DNA of 29,096 nucleotides from Bacteroidales bacterium (lineage in GTDB: Bacteria > Bacteroidota > Bacteroidia > Bacteroidales > Bacteroidaceae), in assembly GCA_004554665.1 (NCBI GenBank), contig SFKY01000030.1:1-29096 (forward strand), read 5' to 3'. The translations under genes and the position numbers were made by a program. Positions 22,738 through 29,096 of the stretch are shown in pieces (the first letter of the stretch is position 1; each line of letters begins with the position of its first letter). The notes under the pieces were generated by a model. It saw nothing but the letters and a program-made list of their open reading frames with translations, was not told the DNA's origin and searched no databases.

Positions 22738-24528
22738 ATGAAAACTATCCGCTTATTACTCTTCATCATCGGCCTGGCATGGGGCTCTACGAGTCTTGCG
22801 CAGGTCAGTCTGCCACCCGTTTTCAAGGGCGAGGAAGGCCGCATGCGCCCCGACGAAATCACCCGCGTGTACCTGGTTCCGCAAAAAGTGTTGTGGAAGA
22901 CGCCCGGAGTGAAGTATGAACACGAACTGTTGCAGCTCACCAACGGACAGACCGAACTGGGGAAACACCACATGTGTGAGATGCTGTCGGCCAAGCAAGA
23001 CACGGCCTCGATACTGCTCGACTTTGGCCGCGAACTGCACGGCGGCCTGCGCATGGTGATGGGCAGCAGCACGCGCCCGGAACCCTCTACGGTACGCATC
23101 CGTTTCGGCGAGTCGGTGCAAGAATGTTTCAGCACCACTAACAACACCAAGCCGCAAGTGGGTTACGCCACCGACGACCATGCCAAGCGCGACATCATCC
23201 TCGAAGTGCCCCGAGACGGACAGATAGAGATCGGTAACACCGGCTATCGCTTCGTCCGTATCGACCTGCTGCGCCGCGACGTGGCCATCCGCATCAAGGA
23301 GATAGCCGCCATCTTCCGTTACCGCGACATCCCCTACATCGGCAGTTTCCACAGCAGCGACGCACGGCTCAACGAGATCTGGATGATGGGAGCCTACACC
23401 GTGCATCTGAACATGCAGGAGTTTCTCTGGGACGGCGTGAAGCGCGACCGGTTGGTCTGGGTGGGCGACCTGCATCCTGAGATAGCCACCATCAATGCCG
23501 TGTTTGGCGCCCAGGATGTGGTGACACGCTCCATCGACTTCGCCTGCAAGGAGTTTCCCCTGCCCCGATGGCTCAACAACATGCCTGCCTACTCTCTCTG
23601 GTACCTCATCATCCATCACGACTGGTGGATGCACTATGCCGACAGGGATTTTCTGGAACGACACCGTGCCTATATCACAGGACTGATAGACCAGGTAGAC
23701 AAGACGGTGAACGAGAAAGGAGAGTTTGACGGCGCCAAGTTCCTCGACTGGCCGTCATCTCCCGACAAGGAGGGCGTGGACATCGGTGTCAGGGCATTGG
23801 TGGTATGGAGTATGCGCTGCGCCGCCCAACTCTGCGAACTGCTCGGCGACGCTCCCAAGGCTGCCCAGTGCCGGGCCATCGGCAAGAGGGTAAGCGCCCA
23901 TCTGCCCAAGCCCCAATCGCTCAAGCAGGCTGCTGCCCTAATGGCCATCTCGGGCGATATGAAGCCACAATACGCCTTCAAGCACTATCTGGAACAGGAT
24001 GGTGCGCGTGGATTCTCCACCTTCTATGGCTACTATATGCTCGAAGCCGAAGCGATGGCTGGGCAATACCGTCAGGCAATGGATGTGATACGCACCTACT
24101 GGGGCGGCATGATAGACATGGGAGCCACCACCTTCTGGGAAGACTTTGACTTGGCGTGGATGGAAAACGCCAACCGCATAGACCAACTGGGCGATCCGGC
24201 CAAGAAAAACATACATGGCGACTATGGCGAGTACTGCTACCCGGGATTCAGGTGCAGTCTGGCACACGGATGGGCCTCGGGACCCACGGCATGGATGTCG
24301 CGCCACATCCTGGGCATCCAGATTGAGGAAGCCGGATGCCGCCACCTGCGCATCGACCCACACCTTGGCGACCTCGATTGGGTGGAAGGCACCTACCCCA
24401 CACCCTTCGGTCCCGTACAGGTAAGGCATGAGAAGAAACCCGATGGCTCGCTTCGCTCCACCATCACCAAACCGGCCGAGGTCAAGATAACCTCCACTGG
24501 CAAGGATGTCACCATCAGCAACCGGTAG
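22738..24528 (+). CDS. Exported GH78-like (alpha-L-rhamnosidase-related) glycoside hydrolase
   Basis: A 596-residue exported protein: signal sequence (1-21, ending SLAQ), an N-terminal beta-sandwich region, then an (alpha/alpha)6 barrel. GH78-type landmarks are DGVKRDRLVWVGDLHPE (about 232-248, corresponding to the DCPxRExLxWxGD motif), GATTFWEDF (about 462-470) and HGWASGPTAW (about 510-519), followed by a C-terminal beta domain. Aspartate stands where classical GH78 enzymes have the first-motif glutamate, so activity or specificity may differ. It is shorter than many GH78 enzymes (700-1000 residues). No SusC/SusD or sugar regulator is nearby. A strong terminator follows it. Family assignment is good; the substrate is inferred. 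Confidence 0.82.
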   Translation: MKTIRLLLFIIGLAWGSTSLAQVSLPPVFKGEEGRMRPDEITRVYLVPQKVLWKTPGVKYEHELLQLTNGQTELGKHHMCEMLSAKQDTASILLDFGRELHGGLRMVMGSSTRPEPSTVRIRFGESVQECFSTTNNTKPQVGYATDDHAKRDIILEVPRDGQIEIGNTGYRFVRIDLLRRDVAIRIKEIAAIFRYRDIPYIGSFHSSDARLNEIWMMGAYTVHLNMQEFLWDGVKRDRLVWVGDLHPEIATINAVFGAQDVVTRSIDFACKEFPLPRWLNNMPAYSLWYLIIHHDWWMHYADRDFLERHRAYITGLIDQVDKTVNEKGEFDGAKFLDWPSSPDKEGVDIGVRALVVWSMRCAAQLCELLGDAPKAAQCRAIGKRVSAHLPKPQSLKQAAALMAISGDMKPQYAFKHYLEQDGARGFSTFYGYYMLEAEAMAGQYRQAMDVIRTYWGGMIDMGATTFWEDFDLAWMENANRIDQLGDPAKKNIHGDYGEYCYPGFRCSLAHGWASGPTAWMSRHILGIQIEEAGCRHLRIDPHLGDLDWVEGTYPTPFGPVQVRHEKKPDGSLRSTITKPAEVKITSTGKDVTISNR

Positions 24529-24555
24529 GACTACCGCAGCCTCTGCAATCCCTAG

Positions 24556-24605
24556 GTTTCCCCCTCTGCATCACGGCGATGCTGAGGGGGAAACTGGTTT
24601 TTATG
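24556..24605 (+). terminator. Rho-independent terminator after the GH78-like gene
   Basis: GTTTCCCCCTC (24556-24566) pairs perfectly with GAGGGGGAAAC (24584-24594). An inner 5-bp stem (GCATC/GATGC) lies around ACGGC, and TGGTTTTTA follows. It is the strongest intrinsic terminator in the window and separates the two exported-enzyme genes into different transcripts. Confidence 0.9.
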
Positions 24606-24689
24606 AGTACAGACAACAGACATACGGAGAAAAACACCGTCCGCACTATAAAAACCGCCCAAACAGGCGTGGGTTACACAGATTATTGT

Positions 24690-24697
24690 TACCTTTG
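24690..24697 (+). promoter_or_regulatory. Promoter -7 element of the DUF5703 gene
   Basis: TACCTTTG fits TAnnTTTG and is 80 bases before the ATG at 24777. The -33 region is poor. Confidence 0.6.
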
Positions 24698-24776
24698 TCA
24701 CCATCACGACAGACAGGGGGCTGTCTGCCGTGATGCTTGTAGACATTCACAATATGATTACATAACACTATTTACA

Positions 24777-27104
24777 ATGGAATACAACATCTTTAGCAAA
24801 ACTTGCAGCCGCGCTATCCGTGCCTGGGGTACGAAAAGCGGAAAGACACGCCTGTCTGGCATGCGCGACATCAGGCTGCGCACAGCGGCTTACGCCGCGA
24901 CCATGCTGCTTACTGCCGGTCCTGCTGCCGCACAGACGGCAACGGTCAATGACTACAGTGTAAAATGGGAATCGCCGTCGGGCAACGCATCGGGCGCCAT
25001 GCCCATCGGCAACGGCGAGGTGGGTGCCAATGTGTGGATGGAGGACAATGGCAACCTACTCTTTTACCTCTCACGTACCGACGCATGGTCCGAGAACTCA
25101 TCGCTCTACAAGTTAGGACGCATCCGCATATCGCTCTTCCCGGCGTTGAAAGGTGCGGACGTGAAATTCAGCCATGCCCTCAACCTGGCAGAAGGAAAGA
25201 TGGAGATACGCATCGCCGATGCCAAAGACCAGATGGCCATCGACCTGTGGATAGACAGCGATGCCCCGGTGGTCTACGTGAGCGGACATGCAAGCTATCC
25301 GGTGCAAGTGATGGCCTCATCCGAAATCTGGCGCACCCAGACCCGTCTGGTACCCAACAAGGAGCGCCACTTCTCTCTGCAGGGATGCCCCCACGAGGAA
25401 CAGCTCACCGAGTATCCCGACCAGACCGGGCACCGAGGACAGCACCTGATGGTCTTCCACCGCAACGAGCACTCCATCTACCCCTTCACACTGAAGCACC
25501 AGCAGATGGGCGATGCCGCACAGATGAGCGGAGACCCGCTGATGCACCGCACCATGGGCTACAACATCTCGGGCGAGGGATTAGAACTGCTTTCTCCTAC
25601 ACAGCTCTGCACCCGCGAGAAGCAGAAGACATTCGCACTGAAGGTGGTGGCACATACCGCACAGACTGCCACTGCCGACGAGTGGATGGCACAGACTGAG
25701 GAGATACTGGCCAAGGCCCCTGCCGCAGATGCCTCTGCCCGCCGCACCGCCGCCTACTGGCAGCAGTTCTGGGACAAGAGCTATCTGCGCGTAGACACTC
25801 CCGACCGTACCACCGGCTTCAAGATTACACAGGCCTATATCCTGCAAAACTGGATGATGGCTTGCGGCGGACGAGGCAATTTCCCCATCAAGTTCAACGG
25901 CTCCATCTTCACGGTAGACCCCGTCTACACCGATCCGGGACGCACCTACTCGCCCGACTATCGCATGTGGGGTCCCGACTACTGGTGGCAAAACACACGT
26001 CTGGTGTACCATCCCATGCTCAAGAGCGGCGACTATGACATGATGCAGGTGCTCTTCCGCCACTACAAGCGCGTGTTGCCGATGATGAAGCGCAACGCCG
26101 AAGTGCTCTGGAAGGCCAAGGGAGCGGTAAGCCCCGAGACCGCCACCATCTTTGGCACCTTTGTCAACCACGACTATGGCTGGGATCCCAACAAGAAAGA
26201 GGTGATAGACAATCCTTATGTACGCTATTACTGGAGCTCGTCGTTGGAGATAGCCTCGCTCATGGCCGACTACTACCAGTACACGGGCGACAAGACATTT
26301 GCCATCGACACGCTGATACCCATAGCCAATGAGTTTTTGGCATTCTACACCTCCTTCTTCCCACGCAATGCCGAGGGCAAGCTTACCATCACGCCTACCC
26401 ATGCACTGGAGATGTACTGGAACAACGTGGTGAACGACTTGCCCAACGTGGCAGGCCTGCATTATCTCATCGGCCAACTGCTTCAGCTGCCCAAAGGCTG
26501 CACCACCCCCGATAACGTACGCCAATGGAAAGAACTGCAGGCCATCCTGCCGCCCGTACCCACGCGCCTCATCGACGGCAAACGGGTATTTGCAGCGGCA
26601 GAGAAGTTTGACCCCAAGGCAACAAACGCTGAGAATCCCGAGTTGTACGCCGTGTTCCCATTCGCCCTCTGTCATGTAGGCGCACGCAATCTGCAGCAGG
26701 GCATCGATACCTATTTTGCCCGTAATCTCAAGCAGATGCATGGCTGGGCTCAAGACGGCCAACAGGCAGCACGATTGGGTCTGACCGAAGAGGCAAAAGC
26801 CAATCTGATAGCCAAACTGGGCTTCGCCAACAAGCACCATCGGTTCCCGGTAATCTGGGGACCCAACTTCGACTGGACACCAGACCAAGACCACGGCTCC
26901 AACCTGCTTACCACACTGCAGGACATGGTGATGCAGTCGTACGATGGCACCGTGTATCTGCTACCCGCATTCCCCAAGGACTGGGAAGTGTCGTTCCGCC
27001 TCCACGCCCCACGTCGTACCGTTGTCACAGGGCACTACAAAGACGGCAAATGGCAGCAGCTGCCCACCCTGTCGGGCACCAACAAACTGAAGTTGCGATA
27101 CTGA
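24777..27104 (+). CDS. DUF5703-family exported protein, putative glycoside hydrolase
   Basis: About 775 residues. The N-terminal DUF5703-type domain begins after the signal sequence: DYSVKWESPSGNASGAMPIGNGEVGANVWMEDN (in two parts), then LLFYLSRTDAWSENSSLYKLGRIRISL. The later part is a helical-barrel-like region with WGPDYWWQNTRLVYHP, HDYGWDPNKK and LLPAFPKDWEVSF, reminiscent of the GH95/GH65 fold. The catalytic residues are not known to me. From the ATG at 24777 the signal peptide has an unusually long N-terminal region; an ATG at 24861 (MRDIRLRTAAYAATMLLTAG) would give a standard signal peptide ending AAAQ. In-frame sequence further upstream, to 24579, precedes the promoter and is rejected. 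Single-gene transcript closed by the hairpin at 27134-27173. Confidence 0.82.
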   Translation: MEYNIFSKTCSRAIRAWGTKSGKTRLSGMRDIRLRTAAYAATMLLTAGPAAAQTATVNDYSVKWESPSGNASGAMPIGNGEVGANVWMEDNGNLLFYLSRTDAWSENSSLYKLGRIRISLFPALKGADVKFSHALNLAEGKMEIRIADAKDQMAIDLWIDSDAPVVYVSGHASYPVQVMASSEIWRTQTRLVPNKERHFSLQGCPHEEQLTEYPDQTGHRGQHLMVFHRNEHSIYPFTLKHQQMGDAAQMSGDPLMHRTMGYNISGEGLELLSPTQLCTREKQKTFALKVVAHTAQTATADEWMAQTEEILAKAPAADASARRTAAYWQQFWDKSYLRVDTPDRTTGFKITQAYILQNWMMACGGRGNFPIKFNGSIFTVDPVYTDPGRTYSPDYRMWGPDYWWQNTRLVYHPMLKSGDYDMMQVLFRHYKRVLPMMKRNAEVLWKAKGAVSPETATIFGTFVNHDYGWDPNKKEVIDNPYVRYYWSSSLEIASLMADYYQYTGDKTFAIDTLIPIANEFLAFYTSFFPRNAEGKLTITPTHALEMYWNNVVNDLPNVAGLHYLIGQLLQLPKGCTTPDNVRQWKELQAILPPVPTRLIDGKRVFAAAEKFDPKATNAENPELYAVFPFALCHVGARNLQQGIDTYFARNLKQMHGWAQDGQQAARLGLTEEAKANLIAKLGFANKHHRFPVIWGPNFDWTPDQDHGSNLLTTLQDMVMQSYDGTVYLLPAFPKDWEVSFRLHAPRRTVVTGHYKDGKWQQLPTLSGTNKLKLRY

Positions 27105-27112
27105 CGGCAAAG

Positions 27113-27173
27113 CCAAAGGCGGCAAATAGACCCCCTAAATGCCACCATTATCGCGCTAATGGTGGCATTTAGG
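27113..27173. terminator. Palindromic array used as a bidirectional terminator
   Basis: Third copy of the 22-bp family: units at 27113-27129, 27135-27151 and 27156-27172. The last two form a perfect 17-bp hairpin, 27134-27150 with 27157-27173, around TCGCGC. GGTTTTGG follows on the plus strand and GGGG on the minus. It lies between the convergent DUF5703 and helicase genes, so a terminator role is plausible here, unlike the other two copies. Confidence 0.7.
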
Positions 27174-27200
27174 TTTTGGAAACGACAGGTAAGTGTTGAA

Positions 27201-28637
27201 TCAAATCCGAACTTGATTATCCGGCCAATTGACCAGATACAAGCAATCGGTGGCACGGGTAAAAGCGGTGTAAAGCCATCGGATATAGTCGGGCGTGAGC
27301 ATCTCGTCGGTCATATAGCCCTGGTCTATATACACATGCGACCACTGTCCGCCCTGCGCCTTGTGGCAAGTCACGGCATAGGCAAACTTCACTTGCAGGG
27401 CATTGTAATACCTATCCTCACGCACGCTCCGCATACGGTCGGCCTTGCGGGGCAGCTCCGCATAGTCTGCCAGCACACGCTCGAAGAGCTGCTCTGTCTG
27501 CCCGGCCGTGAGCGCAGGCGACTCTGTCAACAGACTGTCGAGAATCACTGTGGCCTGCCACTCATAGTTGCCGTAGTCGGGAAAACGCAACCACACATCG
27601 GCAAAACGGAAACCGTAAAGTTCACGTACACCACGCACCCGCACCACACGGCAGCGGTCGCCATTGGCAATGAAATCGAATGGTGGCCGCTCGCCGCCTT
27701 TGGTCTCGGGCAGGACGGCATAATGATTCTTAACCACCATGAGCAGGTCTCCGGAAACCAGTTCTTCCTCGCATCCCAGCACCATATTGCGGATGCCGAG
27801 ATTATAAATCTTGGCGCGCTTATTAGACCGCACCACCACCATCGTCTCGTCTTCGCCCACCTCACGATAGCTCGCCTCCAGCGCCTCCACCAACTCGTTG
27901 CCCGGCAGCATGCGTATGTCGGCAAAACCCGCAAACTTAATGCGCGGCAACTCTGTGATACCGTCGTGGGTAATCATACGACGTATGAGCGTAGCATTGT
28001 ATAAGATTCCGCTCTCACTGCTCTGACGCAGCACCTGGTCCATGTCGCTCTCATAGACCACCAATCCGTAACCTTGCAGCACTTCATTGCGCAGGGCTGG
28101 CGAAGCAGTCTCACCCACGGGCGGCAGCTGAGCGGCATCGCCTATGAGCAGCAGGCGGCAGTTTCGGCCACCATAGACATACTGCATCAGGTCATCCAAC
28201 AGGCGACCGCTGCCAAACACGCTCTCAAAAGCACCCTGGTTGGCAATCATCGAACTCTCGTCGACCACGAAAAGGGTGTCGGCATGCAGATTGTCATTGA
28301 GTTGGAAATGCCCTCCTCCACCCACAAAGGCACGCTCACGATAGATCTTGCGGTGGATGGTAAGCGCCGGCAGACCGCAGTGTACCGACAGCACCTTGGC
28401 CGCACGACCGGTGGGTGCCAGCAACACCATCTTCTGCCCCAATCGTGCCAAGGTCTTAATAATAGCGGCCGCCACCGAAGTCTTGCCCGTACCTGCAGAC
28501 CCACGCAGCACCATTACCGGCCACTGTCCGCGGTCGGCGAGGAAACGGGCAAAGACCTGCAAGGCATGGGTTTGGTCGTCCGTGGGGACAAAACCCAGCA
28601 TTTGCTCCACCTTATTAATAAACTCTTGCTGCGTCAT
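27201..28637 (-). CDS. RecD2/Dda-like SF1 DNA helicase (ATP-dependent)
   Basis: A 478-residue superfamily 1B-type helicase. Motifs in order: Walker A GSAGTGKT (46-53), motif Ia APTGRAAKVL, motif II VVDESSMI, motif III GDAAQLPPVG, motif V-like VTCHKAQGGQW and motif VI YTAFTRATDCLYLV. It lacks the long N-terminal region of RecD2 and is closer in size to phage T4 Dda and similar short helicases. No RecB or RecC partner is nearby. The ATG at 28637 (MTQQEFINKVEQML) is preferred; the frame extends to 28751, but that part overlaps the promoter element at 28698-28705 and has no family character. It is divergent from the tRNA-Val copies. Confidence 0.9.
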   Translation of the reverse strand: MTQQEFINKVEQMLGFVPTDDQTHALQVFARFLADRGQWPVMVLRGSAGTGKTSVAAAIIKTLARLGQKMVLLAPTGRAAKVLSVHCGLPALTIHRKIYRERAFVGGGGHFQLNDNLHADTLFVVDESSMIANQGAFESVFGSGRLLDDLMQYVYGGRNCRLLLIGDAAQLPPVGETASPALRNEVLQGYGLVVYESDMDQVLRQSSESGILYNATLIRRMITHDGITELPRIKFAGFADIRMLPGNELVEALEASYREVGEDETMVVVRSNKRAKIYNLGIRNMVLGCEEELVSGDLLMVVKNHYAVLPETKGGERPPFDFIANGDRCRVVRVRGVRELYGFRFADVWLRFPDYGNYEWQATVILDSLLTESPALTAGQTEQLFERVLADYAELPRKADRMRSVREDRYYNALQVKFAYAVTCHKAQGGQWSHVYIDQGYMTDEMLTPDYIRWLYTAFTRATDCLYLVNWPDNQVRI

Positions 28638-28697
28638 CGTGAATGATTTTAGTGCCGGACTATGGAAGTCATTGCTCCAAACCATCGGCGTTGGAAG

Positions 28698-28705
28698 CAA
28701 AAGTA
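28698..28705 (-). promoter_or_regulatory. Candidate helicase promoter -7 element
   Basis: Minus-strand TACTTTTG fits TAnnTTTG and is 60 bases before the ATG at 28637. A TTG at 28722-28724 is slightly too close (16 bases) for an ideal -33. Confidence 0.5.
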
Positions 28706-28777
28706 AGCATAAAAAACGAGACAATCGCCTTAAATTGCCGATTTTTTGCACCCAAACGAAAAATAAATGGAAAAAAG

Positions 28778-28809
28778 TTTGGTGGTTACAAAAAAAGTCC
28801 GTACCTTTG
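28778..28809 (+). promoter_or_regulatory. Promoter of the first tRNA-Val copy
   Basis: TTTG at 28778-28781 and TACCTTTG at 28802-28809 are separated by 20 bases, an ideal pair. The tRNA-like sequence starts 20 bases after the -7 element. Confidence 0.75.
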
Positions 28810-28829
28810 CAACCGCTTACAACAAGTAA

Positions 28830-28889
28830 GGGCGCTTAGCTCAGCTGGTTTAGAGCATCTGCCTTACAAGCAGAGGGTCGGGGGTTCGA
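28830..28889 (+). pseudogene. Truncated tRNA-Val(TAC), lacks T-arm 3' side and acceptor 3' strand
   Basis: GGGCGCTTAGCTCAGCTGG begins a normal tRNA; the anticodon stem-loop TCTGC-CTTACAA-GCAGA gives anticodon TAC (valine). After GGGGGTTCGA a functional tRNA needs the complement of the T-stem and AGCGCCC for the acceptor. Instead the sequence continues GGGACTGCGGGG and a run of T. It is identical to the copy at 29037-29096 over its whole length. It is either a real truncated duplicate or an assembly join. Confidence 0.7.
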
Positions 28890-28984
28890 GGGACTGCGGG
28901 GATTTTTTTGCTATCTGGCGCAATGGTTTTCCACATCTGCGGCAAGGGGCAAAAAAAAATATTTTGAAAAAAGTTGGAAAAAAG

Positions 28985-29016
28985 TTTGGCGGTTCCGAAA
29001 AAAGTCCGTACCTTTG
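28985..29016 (+). promoter_or_regulatory. Promoter of the second tRNA-Val copy
   Basis: TTTG at 28985-28988, 20-base spacer, then TACCTTTG at 29009-29016. It is homologous to the promoter at 28778-28809 with a few spacer differences. Confidence 0.75.
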
Positions 29017-29036
29017 CAACCGCTTACAACAAGTAA

Positions 29037-29096
29037 GGGCGCTTAGCTCAGCTGGTTTAGAGCATCTGCCTTACAAGCAGAGGGTCGGGGGTTCGA
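29037..29096 (+). tRNA. tRNA-Val(TAC), cut by the window end
   Basis: The first 60 bases of a valine tRNA with anticodon TAC, running to the window's last base inside the T-loop (TTCGA). The D-arm and anticodon arm are regular. Whether the 3' part is intact cannot be seen. Confidence 0.75.

Overview
The window looks like Bacteroidota chromosome, order Bacteroidales and most likely Prevotellaceae. The evidence is the recurrent promoter -7 element TAnnTTTG (often followed by GC), the near absence of Shine-Dalgarno sequences, and the gene families present: DUF5683 after parAB, DUF3667, a DUF5703-type exported enzyme, a GH78-like exported enzyme, a Bacteroidales-type tyrosine recombinase, and a short MKxxYxxP peptide. 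Genus and species cannot be fixed from this sequence alone.

Layout. 1-957: the incomplete 5' part of an MFS-like gene and ftsB/divIC (minus), divergent from dnaX (957-2750, plus). 2806-7640: a minus-strand thiamin operon behind a TPP riboswitch, in transcription order thiD, thiE, thiC, a Thi4-type thiazole synthase and a ThiE/TenI-like protein. No thiG, thiH, thiS or thiF is seen. 7693-9918: lpxB and surE (minus). 9961-16155: parA, parB, a DUF5683 membrane protein, a LysM lytic transglycosylase and a bifunctional (p)ppGpp synthetase/hydrolase (plus). 16354-16753: a MerR-type regulator (minus). 17149-18724: a small peptide gene with a G10 tract, a candidate invertible promoter and a tyrosine recombinase. 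19172-24605: alaS, a DUF3667 protein and a GH78-like exported enzyme. 24690-27173: a DUF5703 exported enzyme and a hairpin terminator. 27201-28705: a RecD2/Dda-like helicase (minus). 28778-29096: two tRNA-Val(TAC) copies, one truncated and one cut by the window end.

The most notable system is at 17149-18724. Perfect 19-bp inverted repeats (17534-17552 and 17721-17739) bracket a 168-bp segment that holds one good Bacteroidota promoter. It now points right, antisense to the recombinase gene. One repeat arm lies inside the 3' end of the recombinase gene. Inversion would leave the recombinase intact, changing only its last residues (CKH to CDSA), and would point the promoter at the small peptide gene. 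That gene carries a run of ten G in codons 18-21, a second possible on/off switch. I read this as a self-contained, two-layer phase-variation module, currently in the off orientation.

The intergenic DNA also carries several repeat families. The most regular has a 22-bp period of 17-bp palindromes and occurs at 9802-9884, 18893-18954 and 27113-27173. Others are an AATTCATAATTC array (8869-9021) and a GGTAAAACGG repeat linked to a GTAGGGACGCACG inverted repeat (4194-4240 and 16178-16350).
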